Both the position numbers and the translations under genes were made by a program. A stretch of DNA of 64,000 nucleotides, taken from the NCBI GenBank assembly GCA_964609215.1, contig CAZSQZ010000003.1, forward strand, positions 1 through 64,000, read 5' to 3'. Below, piece after piece: positions 8,369-16,250 of the stretch. Positions within the stretch are counted from its first letter, which is position 1; each line of letters begins with the position of its first letter. The notes beneath the pieces are model-generated. The model made no database searches, was not told the DNA's origin, and saw only the letters and a program-made list of their open reading frames with translations. The stretch comes from JABDKJ01 sp964609215. GTDB taxonomy: Bacteria > Bacteroidota > Bacteroidia > Flavobacteriales_D > JABDKJ01.

Positions 8369-9199
8369 ATGGCAAAACGCAAAAAACCAAAGAAAAAAGG
8401 AATCAGGAATATTGGCTTTCCGCTTAAATTCTTTTTTGTTTTTCTTTTAGGCGTTTATCTCATAAGTACTTACGTCAAAAACAAATTTGAATACAGTCCG
8501 CAAATCAGTACAGACTATAAGGATGAACTCATAAAAACGGAATCGATTAACACCTATCATTTAACATGGAAAGATTTTAACCGAAACTATCATGAACTAG
8601 ATTATTCTCTCACAAAAGGTGCTTTCATTGATTCCAAAGTAGACAAGGTTAATTTAAGAATCCCTCGTTCCTCATATACGGATTGGAATTCTCATTGGGC
8701 AGTTATCTATGACAAGATTCTCAAAAATGAAGACCCTTTTCTTAATCTCATAGCGGATTCACTGAGAACCATTCACAATGGAAAAAATTATTCTCGTCAT
8801 CAATTTGCGAATATCATCATGACTTTTGTGCAGGACATCCCATATTCCTTTGTACATGACCGAGAAACCTGCGACCCCAATGACCGAAGGCCATGTATTA
8901 CTAATGAGCGTTTCGGAATTCACACACCTACTGAGTTCTTATATACTCTATTAGGAGATTGTGACACGCGTTGCCTTTTGCTTTATGGTTTGTATAAGCG
9001 TTTTGGCTATGATCCTAAAATTGCACTTAGTAAAGCTTATACCCATGCGATTTTATTGATTGACCTTCCTACCAGAGGTCAATTTATGGTTCATCAAGGC
9101 AAGAAATACTACTTTTGGGAGACAACTGCTAAGGGCTGGAAAGCTGGAGAACTGCCTCCTGGTGTATCAGATATTGCAAAATGGAAAATTAGTATATGA
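8369..9199 (+). CDS. membrane-anchored transglutaminase-like protein
   Basis: This is a 276-residue protein with a very basic N-terminus (MAKRKKPKKK) and one membrane helix at about 17-34, so the body probably faces the periplasm. The C-terminal half has a transglutaminase/papain-like triad: C198 in LLGDCDTRC, H226 in AYTHAILL and an acidic residue E251 in FWETT. Such domains act as proteases or amidases more often than as cross-linkers; the substrate is unknown. The next gene overlaps its stop by an ATGA (9196-9199), so the two are translated together. It is the first gene right of the palindrome-rich region. Confidence 0.72.
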   Translation: MAKRKKPKKKGIRNIGFPLKFFFVFLLGVYLISTYVKNKFEYSPQISTDYKDELIKTESINTYHLTWKDFNRNYHELDYSLTKGAFIDSKVDKVNLRIPRSSYTDWNSHWAVIYDKILKNEDPFLNLIADSLRTIHNGKNYSRHQFANIIMTFVQDIPYSFVHDRETCDPNDRRPCITNERFGIHTPTEFLYTLLGDCDTRCLLLYGLYKRFGYDPKIALSKAYTHAILLIDLPTRGQFMVHQGKKYYFWETTAKGWKAGELPPGVSDIAKWKISI

Positions 9200-9717
9200 A
9201 TGAAAATTTAGCCATACTCAGTTTGATTGAACTCTTAAGTGCCCTATCCTGTGGCATTACTATTCTTTATATCACCTATCGTTTACTTAGGCTTTATGGG
9301 GAGAAAAAGCTGGGAATAGATCATTATAATACTTCTTATCTCATTTTTATTGCGGCCGTCTTATTTGCGGTTGGCTATATTTTAAGCGGGGTCATCAACC
9401 CTATTTTAAGTTATTTCCGCATTGCTTCTGATACACAAGCTTCAGCTGGTAATCTGTTCCTTTCCTTTGTATTAACAGGAGGAATATACATTGTCATTGC
9501 ATATGTCCTATCGATTCTGGTCATATTTTCAGGTATCGGTCTTTACACATTTATGACTCCCCTGAAAGAAGTAAAACAACTAAAGGAAAATAATATTGGT
9601 GTAGCTATCGTCCTTTCGGTCGTTATTTTAATACTTGCATTAATGTGTAAGGATGCCATTATCCTATTAATTGAATCCATAGTCCCCTACCCAGAATTTC
9701 CTCCTGGAAACAGGTGA
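9196..9717 (+). CDS. DUF350-like four-helix membrane protein
   Basis: This 173-residue protein has four predicted membrane helices at roughly 8-27, 47-70, 88-113 and 135-157. The last part (NNIGVAIVLSVVILILAL, then a charged residue and another hydrophobic run) resembles the DUF350 repeat. It overlaps the transglutaminase-like gene by four bases, so the two products probably work together at the membrane. No enzymatic residues are evident. The family has no settled function; I assign it from the pattern of helices and the G-x-A motif only. Confidence 0.55.
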   Translation: MNENLAILSLIELLSALSCGITILYITYRLLRLYGEKKLGIDHYNTSYLIFIAAVLFAVGYILSGVINPILSYFRIASDTQASAGNLFLSFVLTGGIYIVIAYVLSILVIFSGIGLYTFMTPLKEVKQLKENNIGVAIVLSVVILILALMCKDAIILLIESIVPYPEFPPGNR

Positions 9718-9810
9718 TTTTTTAGATTCCATTTGCTTACTTTACGTATATTATTTTCAAAAGATAATTTACATCGTATAACAAAAATAAGTGCTTTAGA
9801 ATTCAATATT

Positions 9811-10941
9811 TCAATTGGAACGAGACCTGTCTTCTTTCCCATCAAAATCCACCGCTTTACCTTTTTCATCTGTTCGCCATGACAGAATATAACTGTAACT
9901 TGACTTGTTGGAGCCGTGAATATGAAGACTATTTTTTATTCTCTTTTCACCACCATCATTAATGTACATGGAAATATTTAAAAATTTAATCTTTTCTTTT
10001 TTAAACCTTCCTCTATATATAAAATCGATTCCAGCAGAAATTGCTTTTTGCTGAATTACTTGAATATCTGCTTCAGTAGTAAGGTTTGTTATAGTAAAAC
10101 TTTCTTTGATAAGTTTTCCTTCATAATTAGAGTTTTTGATCTCCGCCTCTATTTCATCGACTTTTAGCTCTGCTTCTATGCTCTTAGGTTCCTCTTCAAT
10201 CTCCTCTTGTTTATTAAGTAAATCCTTGAATACATTATTTGAAATATCATTATATAGTTTAAACGCCTTACCATTCTCGTTCTGAAACCATCCGATATTC
10301 AACTCAAAATTATTGCTGAATTTGACTTTATATCTTTTTTCTTCATCGTCTCTAATCATTAAACTAATCTCCCTAATAGTACTAGGTTCTCCTTCCATTC
10401 TGTACATAAGATCAATGCCTGCTTTATCAGCTAGTTTCTGAATGGTGCGAATCTTTTCTTCAACAGTCCTATTAGAAATTTTAAAACTTATTTGTTTTTC
10501 ATTCTGGATTACTTCTTCTGCTTGCTTTGGCTCTTCTATATCTATTTTTACAATGTCCAGTCCCTCTCCTTCTAATAATATGTACTTATCGCTACTAATC
10601 TCAATAGAATCCTTCCTCTTCTGATCTTCATGGCGAATCATGTTGTCTTCAATAACATCTGATATCAAAGGCATTTTAAACTGTTGATTGCCATGTTCCT
10701 CATTTGAATAACTTGTTTCTGCATCTGTATTGGGCTGTAAACCAAATACTGCAAGCATTATAATACCACCTATTCCTAACATAATTAATCCATTTTTAAG
10801 CGTTAATATTTGTTTCCAAAATGAAATCTCAGCTTTCACTCCCAGTCCCTCAGTAAAGACACGCTTGGCATTTTCAAATGAGATGTGAGGAGGCTCATTT
10901 CTAGCGGCTTCAAATAATTTATCTATATCCTGCTCCTTCAT
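9811..10941 (-). CDS. membrane regulator paired with ECF sigma factor (anti-sigma-like), two sensor repeats
   Basis: The gene overlaps the stop of the sigma-factor gene by ATGA (10938-10941), the usual place for an anti-sigma factor. Of 376 residues, about 1-49 are cytoplasmic and 50-68 form a single membrane helix. The rest is extracytoplasmic. It contains two related domains of about 85 residues (near 135-220 and 275-370), each with a pattern like F-I-N-T-x4-I-x2-I-Q-x-A-x2-A-GI-D-x2-YR followed by I-S-M-I-x-D. Similar repeats occur in Bacteroidota anti-sigma and M56-type proteins. No zinc-binding HxxxCxxC motif is present in the cytoplasmic part, so the inhibitory mode is uncertain. Confidence 0.65.
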   Translation of the reverse strand: MKEQDIDKLFEAARNEPPHISFENAKRVFTEGLGVKAEISFWKQILTLKNGLIMLGIGGIIMLAVFGLQPNTDAETSYSNEEHGNQQFKMPLISDVIEDNMIRHEDQKRKDSIEISSDKYILLEGEGLDIVKIDIEEPKQAEEVIQNEKQISFKISNRTVEEKIRTIQKLADKAGIDLMYRMEGEPSTIREISLMIRDDEEKRYKVKFSNNFELNIGWFQNENGKAFKLYNDISNNVFKDLLNKQEEIEEEPKSIEAELKVDEIEAEIKNSNYEGKLIKESFTITNLTTEADIQVIQQKAISAGIDFIYRGRFKKEKIKFLNISMYINDGGEKRIKNSLHIHGSNKSSYSYILSWRTDEKGKAVDFDGKEDRSRSN

Positions 10942-11456
10942 GCTACAGATGTCTTTACCGGAGAACTTTTCACCTTCAAAATTTCACTTAGTTTAATTCG
11001 GCCTCTTCTTAACCTTTGTTTGACAGCAGATTCCCCTACTCCATGGAGTTTAGCAATTTCCTTTATGGAAAAGCCACTAATTTCAAATAGGATTAGACTT
11101 TCTCTTTGTTCTTCTGGCAACAATGCCAATGCTTCATGTAAGAAACTCACATCTGTTAATTGTTCCGTTCGTTCTGTGGATTCATAATTGTTATGCTTTG
11201 CATTCAAACTAACAATCGGTTTTTTCTTTCTTTTAGAATTAGATAAAACACGAATAGCAATTCCAAACAAAAACGAGAGAAAAGCCTTCTTTTCTTTTAA
11301 TCTGTCAAATTTTTCAAAAGCAATAAGCAAAGATTCATTCATAAGATCGCCATGCTCCATTTCACCATAAACTCTTGCACGACAAAACCGCTCAAAACGA
11401 TCGTGAATTGGTTTATAGAGCTGCATGAATTTTATTTGCTTCTCACTTTCCATCAA
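10938..11456 (-). CDS. ECF-type sigma-70 family RNA polymerase sigma factor
   Basis: This is a 172-residue two-domain sigma factor. Region 2 spans about 8-75, with GDLMNESLLIAFEKFD as the core-binding and -10 recognition helices. Region 4 spans about 105-160, with LPEEQRESLILFEISGFSIK and the helix-turn-helix IAKLHGVGESAVKQRLRRG. There is no region 1 or 3, so it is an extracytoplasmic-function type. The following gene, overlapping by four bases, encodes the presumed membrane regulator. Target promoters cannot be read from the window. Confidence 0.88.
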   Translation of the reverse strand: MMESEKQIKFMQLYKPIHDRFERFCRARVYGEMEHGDLMNESLLIAFEKFDRLKEKKAFLSFLFGIAIRVLSNSKRKKKPIVSLNAKHNNYESTERTEQLTDVSFLHEALALLPEEQRESLILFEISGFSIKEIAKLHGVGESAVKQRLRRGRIKLSEILKVKSSPVKTSVA

Positions 11457-11533
11457 AGGTTTAAGAGCCTTCTTTTAGTTAGGTGTCTTAAAACGAGATT
11501 AAGTTACATTGAATTTTCAAAAATTTAGAAAGA

Positions 11534-11561
11534 CATAAAAAAAGCCGATAAAATCGGCTTT
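11534..11561 (-). terminator. intrinsic terminator after the SnoaL-like gene
   Basis: AAAGCCGAT (11541-11549) and ATCGGCTTT (11553-11561) form a 9-bp stem with a three-base loop. On the minus strand the stem is followed by an uninterrupted T run, placed 24 bases past the SnoaL-like stop codon. Confidence 0.85.
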
Positions 11562-11584
11562 CAGTATAAATTCTTATGAAGGTA

Positions 11585-11965
11585 TTAAGCAGGCACCTCC
11601 ATTCCTCTGGTATCATAATAAAAACGCTCTTCTTCTATTTGTCCTTCCGCATTCCATTTTTGTCTGGCAACTTGTTCCATTTTCATTCTAGGACCGCCTT
11701 TTGGAGTAAAATCAAACCAGGACTCAACCATTGTTGTACGATTATCCTCATTTACAGTAATGGCATTAATTCCATTGCCATGGTATTCTTGAATATTATT
11801 TAGCCATTGGACCTGTGCTTCTCTATTTATATTTTTGCCCGAACGAACTTCTCCTGTGCACTCTATCATATCCACATTTTCTGCATAATATTTTTCAAAT
11901 GCATCCAAGCCTTTACCTTCACTGATCATTTGATACATATTCTCAACTTTTTCTTTACAATTCAT
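11585..11965 (-). CDS. SnoaL-like / NTF2-fold protein
   Basis: This is a small 126-residue soluble protein. Its pattern (KVENMYQMISEGKGLDAFEK, YYAENVDMIE, then a strand-rich half ending RFYYD) fits the SnoaL-like/NTF2 cone fold seen in polyketide cyclases, limonene epoxide hydrolases and many small uncharacterised proteins. No catalytic Asp/Arg set can be assigned with confidence. It is monocistronic, with its own terminator downstream, and lies between the sigma factor and typA on the same strand. Function unknown. Confidence 0.7.
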   Translation of the reverse strand: MNCKEKVENMYQMISEGKGLDAFEKYYAENVDMIECTGEVRSGKNINREAQVQWLNNIQEYHGNGINAITVNEDNRTTMVESWFDFTPKGGPRMKMEQVARQKWNAEGQIEEERFYYDTRGMEVPA

Positions 11966-12068
11966 CTGTTTAATGTTTAATAATTAGGCTAGAAATTTAA
12001 GAAATAATTAAACATTTTTCTGTGTTCTGATTTAAATTATCCTAGAATGAATATTTCTTTGGTGCTTT

Positions 12069-13829
12069 CTAAGGAATCTTACGCATTCTCAAGCTCTCTG
12101 GAGTTACCTCAAGATATTCATCATCATTAATATATTCCATGGACTGTTCCAATGAGAAGTCAATTTTGGGAGCAATGTTCATGGCTGCATCTGAACCTGA
12201 TTTTCTCATGTTGGTCAATTGCTTACCTTTAATAAGATTTACGTCTAGATCATTGTCTCTTGCATTCTCCCCTACTACCTGTCCTTTATATATCTTATCT
12301 CCAGCTTCTACAAAAAACTTTCCTCTTTCTTGCAGTCTATTCAAGGCATGCGCCAATGCTTGTCCTGTTTCCATGGAAACCAAAGAACCTTTTAAACGAG
12401 TTGGAATGTCTCCTTTCAACTCTTTAAACTCTCTGAAACGATGCGTCATAATTCCTGTTCCAGCAGTTGCCGTTAGAATATTGTTTCTCAATCCTATCAA
12501 ACCTCTAGATGGAATGTCAAATTCCAGATGCTGTAAATCACCTTTTGGTTCCATTACCAACATCTCACCTTTTCTTTGCGTTACAAGTTCAATAGCTTTT
12601 CCAGAATATTCTTCAGGAACATCTATAACCAAAGTTTCGAAGGGTTCCATTTGAACACCCTCTTGTTCTTTAATAATAACCTGGGGCTTACCTACTTGAA
12701 GTTCATAACCTTCTCTTCTCATCGTTTCAATAAGAACTGATAAATGAAGAATACCTCTTCCAAAGACATTAAATTTATCTTCGGTGGCCGTATCTTCTAC
12801 TCTTAATGCCAGATTCTTTTCAGTCTCTTTGTATAGACGATCTCTCAAATGTCGGGAAGTCACAAACTTTCCTTCCTTACCGAAGAATGGAGAATTATTT
12901 ATGGTAAAGAGCATACTCATCGTAGGCTCATCAACCTTAATTCTTGGCAATGGTTCTGGATTCTCTAAATCCGCAATGGTATCTCCTATTTCAAAGTCTT
13001 CAATTCCCGAAATTGCGCAAAGCTCACCACTTCTTACCAACTCTACTTTGGCCTTACCCATCCCTTCAAAAACATGCAATTCCTTTATCCGCACTTTCCT
13101 ATTCTTCTCCGCTGCACATAGCATATACTCCTGCCCTGCTTTCAGTTCTCCCCTCAATAATCTTCCAATAGCTATACGACCTGTAAAGCTTGAAAAATCT
13201 AAAGAAGTAATCTGCATTTGTGGAGTTCCTTCATTGAAAGGTGCCGCTGGAATAACTTCTAGAATAGCATCCAATAGAGGAGTAATATTATCGGTTTTAT
13301 TTTTCCAATCTGTACTCATCCATCCCAGCTTTGAAGAACCGTAAAGCGTAGTGAAATCCAATTGTTCTTCAGTAGCGTCCAAATTGAACATGAGATCAAA
13401 AACCTTTTCATGGACAATATCAGGTGTGCAATTTTCCTTATCTACTTTATTTACTACAACAATAGGTTTCAAGCCTAAGCCTAAGGCCTTTCCCAAAACA
13501 AATCTGGTTTGCGGCATTGGCCCTTCAAAAGCATCCACTAAAAGCAACACACCATCAGCCATCTTAAGAACTCGTTCAACCTCACCTCCAAAGTCCGCGT
13601 GACCCGGTGTATCAATAATATTAATCTTTACACCCTTATACCTGGCCGAAACATTTTTTGAAAGTATGGTGATACCTCGCTCACGCTCCAAATCATTATT
13701 ATCCAGAAGAAGTTCAGTTCTTTCCTTTCTATCATCCAGAACTTTACATTCATCAATGATTTTATCAACCAAAGTTGTTTTGCCGTGGTCAACATGAGCT
13801 ATAATAGCAATATTGCGAATTTCTTGCAT
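12069..13829 (-). CDS. typA: translational GTPase TypA/BipA
   Basis: This is a 586-residue ribosome-associated GTPase involved in 50S assembly and stress adaptation. The G domain has G1 AHVDHGKTTL (about 11-20), the switch arginine-rich RERGITILSKN, G3 DTPGHADFGGEV and G4 NKVDKE. EF-G-like domains II, III and V follow, and the C-terminal BipA-specific domain includes LTNMRKSGSDAAMNIAP. Length is slightly below the usual 600-615 but no domain is missing. It is divergently transcribed from the ABC-F gene. The two leaders share an inverted TTTTAAGGCCGC block, so their promoters are near mirror images. Confidence 0.97.
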   Translation of the reverse strand: MQEIRNIAIIAHVDHGKTTLVDKIIDECKVLDDRKERTELLLDNNDLERERGITILSKNVSARYKGVKINIIDTPGHADFGGEVERVLKMADGVLLLVDAFEGPMPQTRFVLGKALGLGLKPIVVVNKVDKENCTPDIVHEKVFDLMFNLDATEEQLDFTTLYGSSKLGWMSTDWKNKTDNITPLLDAILEVIPAAPFNEGTPQMQITSLDFSSFTGRIAIGRLLRGELKAGQEYMLCAAEKNRKVRIKELHVFEGMGKAKVELVRSGELCAISGIEDFEIGDTIADLENPEPLPRIKVDEPTMSMLFTINNSPFFGKEGKFVTSRHLRDRLYKETEKNLALRVEDTATEDKFNVFGRGILHLSVLIETMRREGYELQVGKPQVIIKEQEGVQMEPFETLVIDVPEEYSGKAIELVTQRKGEMLVMEPKGDLQHLEFDIPSRGLIGLRNNILTATAGTGIMTHRFREFKELKGDIPTRLKGSLVSMETGQALAHALNRLQERGKFFVEAGDKIYKGQVVGENARDNDLDVNLIKGKQLTNMRKSGSDAAMNIAPKIDFSLEQSMEYINDDEYLEVTPESLRMRKIP

Positions 13830-13835
13830 TTACAA

Positions 13836-13979
13836 TTTTAAGGCCGCGAAGATAGTCTATTGCATTCGCTTGTATTTCTCTTTTAAGATAAATTATCACT
13901 AAATGGCCTTAAAACCAGAAATAATAGTTGTTCTAGGTTTATTTTTCTGTGTATTAGCATTACCTTTGCGGCCTTAAAA
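13836..13979. promoter_or_regulatory. mirror-image divergent promoters of typA and the ABC-F gene
   Basis: On the plus strand TACCTTTG (13961-13968) fits the Bacteroidota -7 box and runs into GCGGCCTTAAAA (13968-13979). On the minus strand TATCTTCG (13854-13847) runs into the identical GCGGCCTTAAAA (13847-13836). The two 12-base blocks are a perfect inverted repeat placed at the expected transcript starts. I could not find a well-spaced -33 TTG for either. Confidence 0.5.
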
Positions 13980-13990
13980 CAAGAGGCGAA

Positions 13991-15613
13991 ATGATAGAAG
14001 CACAGAATATTTCATTGCAGTTTGGAAAAAGGGTTCTTTTTGATGAGGTAAACATCAAATTTACTGAAGGGAACTGTTACGGCATTATTGGTGCGAATGG
14101 GGCAGGAAAATCAACTTTTTTGAAGATTTTATCTGGTGAACAAGATCCAAATTCTGGACATATTCATATTGAACCCGGAAAGAGAATGGCTGTTTTGTCT
14201 CAAGATCACTTTGTCTTTGATGAAGTTCCAGCTCTTGATGCTGTAATGATGGGACATAAAGATCTTTGGGCGATTAAAATAAAGAAGGATGAAATTTATG
14301 CCAAAGAGGACTTTTCGGATGCAGATGGTGTAATAGCTGCTGAATTGGAGGAACAATTTGCAGAAATGGATGGTTGGAATGCGGAGCCTCAAGCTGCTTC
14401 CCTCTTAAGTGGTTTAGGAATTAAGGAAAATGATCATTTTAAGTTATTGAGGGATTTAAGTGGGAATCAAAAAGTAAGGATTCTACTTGCTCAAGCTTTG
14501 TTCGGAAATCCGGATATTTTAATTTTAGATGAGCCTACCAATGATTTAGATATTAGAACAGTATCATGGTTGGAGGATTTTCTATTAGATTTTAAAAACA
14601 CAGTTATTGTAGTTTCTCACGATAGACATTTTTTAGATACGGTTTGCACACACACCACTGATATTGATTTTGGTAAGATAAAGACCTTCACCGGAAACTA
14701 TTCTTTTTGGTATCATTCATCTCAATTGGCGGCAAGACAAAAAGCCAACCAAAACAAGAAAGCTGAAGAAAAGAAAAAGGAACTTCAAGAATTTATCCAA
14801 CGATTTTCTGCAAATGCTTCAAAATCTAAACAAGCGACTAGTAGAAGAAAGTTATTGGATAAAATCAATATAGATGAAATTCAAGCTTCCTCCAGAAGAT
14901 ATCCAGCTATTATTCTGAATCAGTCAAGAGATGCTGGAGATCAGATATTACACATCAATAATCTATCTAAAAGCATAGACGGAAATGTGATGTTTAAAGA
15001 TTTCAATTTGAATGTGCAACGTGGGGATAAGATTGCATTTCTTGCGCATGATAGCCTTGCAATTACTACACTCTTTCAAATTTTAAATAATGAGGTCAAA
15101 GCTGATATAGGCGACTTTCATTATGGAGAGACAATCACACACGCCTATTTACCTAATAATAATGAAGAGTATTTTGACACAGATGACAATTTGATTGATT
15201 GGCTAAGACAATACTCCAAGGAAAAAGATGAAGTATTTATTCGTGGCTTTTTAGGTAAGATGTTGTTTAGTGGCGAGGAGTGCTTCAAATCTGCGAGGGT
15301 TCTTTCCGGAGGTGAGAAAGTGAGATGCATGACTTCTAGATTAATGCTTAAAGAAGGTAATTTACTGATGTTAGATGAACCTACCAATCACTTAGATTTG
15401 GAATCCATTCAAGCAATGAATAATGCTTTAGTTGATTATAAGGGAACTTTGTTATTTGCTTCTCATGACCACCAGTTTGTTCAAACTGTGGCCAATAAAA
15501 TTATTGAATTAACCCCTAACGGGAATATTGAGAAGATGATGACCTTTGACGAGTATTTAGCTAGTGATAAAGTTAAGGCGCAAAGGGAAGCTCTTTTATC
15601 CGTTCCCGCTTAA
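13991..15613 (+). CDS. ABC-F family ATPase (YbiT-like)
   Basis: This is a 540-residue soluble protein with two ABC domains in one chain and no membrane segment, as in ABC-F translation factors that act at the ribosomal E site. Domain 1 has Walker A GANGAGKST (34-42), signature LSGNQ (156-160) and Walker B with EPTNDLD. The charged helical linker is at about 240-300. Domain 2 has signature LSGGE (438-442) and LMLDEPTNHLDL, but its Walker A position reads AHDSLAITT (352-360), lacking both glycines and the lysine. One composite ATP site is therefore canonical and the other degenerate. It is closest in form to YbiT. It ends three bases before a convergent gene. Confidence 0.9.
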   Translation: MIEAQNISLQFGKRVLFDEVNIKFTEGNCYGIIGANGAGKSTFLKILSGEQDPNSGHIHIEPGKRMAVLSQDHFVFDEVPALDAVMMGHKDLWAIKIKKDEIYAKEDFSDADGVIAAELEEQFAEMDGWNAEPQAASLLSGLGIKENDHFKLLRDLSGNQKVRILLAQALFGNPDILILDEPTNDLDIRTVSWLEDFLLDFKNTVIVVSHDRHFLDTVCTHTTDIDFGKIKTFTGNYSFWYHSSQLAARQKANQNKKAEEKKKELQEFIQRFSANASKSKQATSRRKLLDKINIDEIQASSRRYPAIILNQSRDAGDQILHINNLSKSIDGNVMFKDFNLNVQRGDKIAFLAHDSLAITTLFQILNNEVKADIGDFHYGETITHAYLPNNNEEYFDTDDNLIDWLRQYSKEKDEVFIRGFLGKMLFSGEECFKSARVLSGGEKVRCMTSRLMLKEGNLLMLDEPTNHLDLESIQAMNNALVDYKGTLLFASHDHQFVQTVANKIIELTPNGNIEKMMTFDEYLASDKVKAQREALLSVPA

Positions 15614-15616
15614 GAC

Positions 15617-16138
15617 TTATCTGTTAACTATTTCTGCTGAGTCTATTCCCAATTCTTGTTCTATTGCTTCTTTCTCATTAAGCAAAATACCATGTTCAAG
15701 CCAAGCTTTTAGATTCACCATCCAAAAGCTCCACCCTTGACTACAACCCATGTGAATTTTCACCTTACTATTTTCATCTTGAGGGATTCTGGACTGTGAT
15801 AAGCTGATAAAAGTCTTATCATTGAATTCCTTGAACAAAACACGGACGGGGCATTTTTCTCCTACAAAAAGAAAATCAATATATCTCATTTCGGAGTCTA
15901 TTGTTTGCACTCTCCCCTCTTCTATGGCATTATGGTTCCACCATTTCCATTGATACTTATCCTGATCTTGGATTCGCTCTTCTTTTGGTCTTGGCCTATT
16001 AAGTCGATCAACAAAATCAGCTCTTTCTAAGAACCATGTTTCAATTTGTGCCGGAATGGTCCAGGCATCGAAGACTTTTTCTAACGGTGCTTTTATGAAT
16101 ATACTTCTAGTGAAGTAATCCCAGTGATAATTTTCCAT
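15617..16138 (-). CDS. SRPBCC / AHSA1-like domain protein
   Basis: This 173-residue protein has the START-like opening of the AHSA1 group: FTRSIFIKAPLEKVFDAWT, then IETWFLERADF, with central strands and the long C-terminal helix GWSFWMVNLKAWLEHG. Proteins of this fold bind hydrophobic ligands in a cavity; many are uncharacterised. It is unusually rich in Trp. It is convergent with the ABC-F gene, with only three bases between the stops. No cofactor or partner can be named. Confidence 0.8.
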   Translation of the reverse strand: MENYHWDYFTRSIFIKAPLEKVFDAWTIPAQIETWFLERADFVDRLNRPRPKEERIQDQDKYQWKWWNHNAIEEGRVQTIDSEMRYIDFLFVGEKCPVRVLFKEFNDKTFISLSQSRIPQDENSKVKIHMGCSQGWSFWMVNLKAWLEHGILLNEKEAIEQELGIDSAEIVNR

Positions 16139-16186
16139 TGTTCGGTTTAAAGGTGCTTTAAAGTAGCAAAATAATTTCTATACAAT

Positions 16187-16218
16187 AAAAAAAACCCACC
16201 TCCGATAAGAGAGATGGG
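16187..16218 (-). terminator. intrinsic terminator after the TPR gene
   Basis: Read on the minus strand, CCCATCTC and GAGGTGGG (16218-16211, 16202-16195) form an 8-bp stem with one G-U pair, followed by eight T residues. It lies about 30 bases past the stop of the TPR protein gene. Confidence 0.75.
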
Positions 16219-16250
16219 CTTCTAAATTTTAAGCTTTTTGGAAATAATAA

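Noticed and set aside
9687..9869. 60-codon minus-strand frame between the DUF350 and anti-sigma-like genes
   Set aside because: It overlaps the ends of both neighbours and has no family resemblance or separate promoter.
12784..13344. Long open frame (186 codons) antisense to typA
   Set aside because: It is opposite a fully conserved typA frame. Its product is Ser/Pro-rich with no domain, as expected for the complement of a coding gene.
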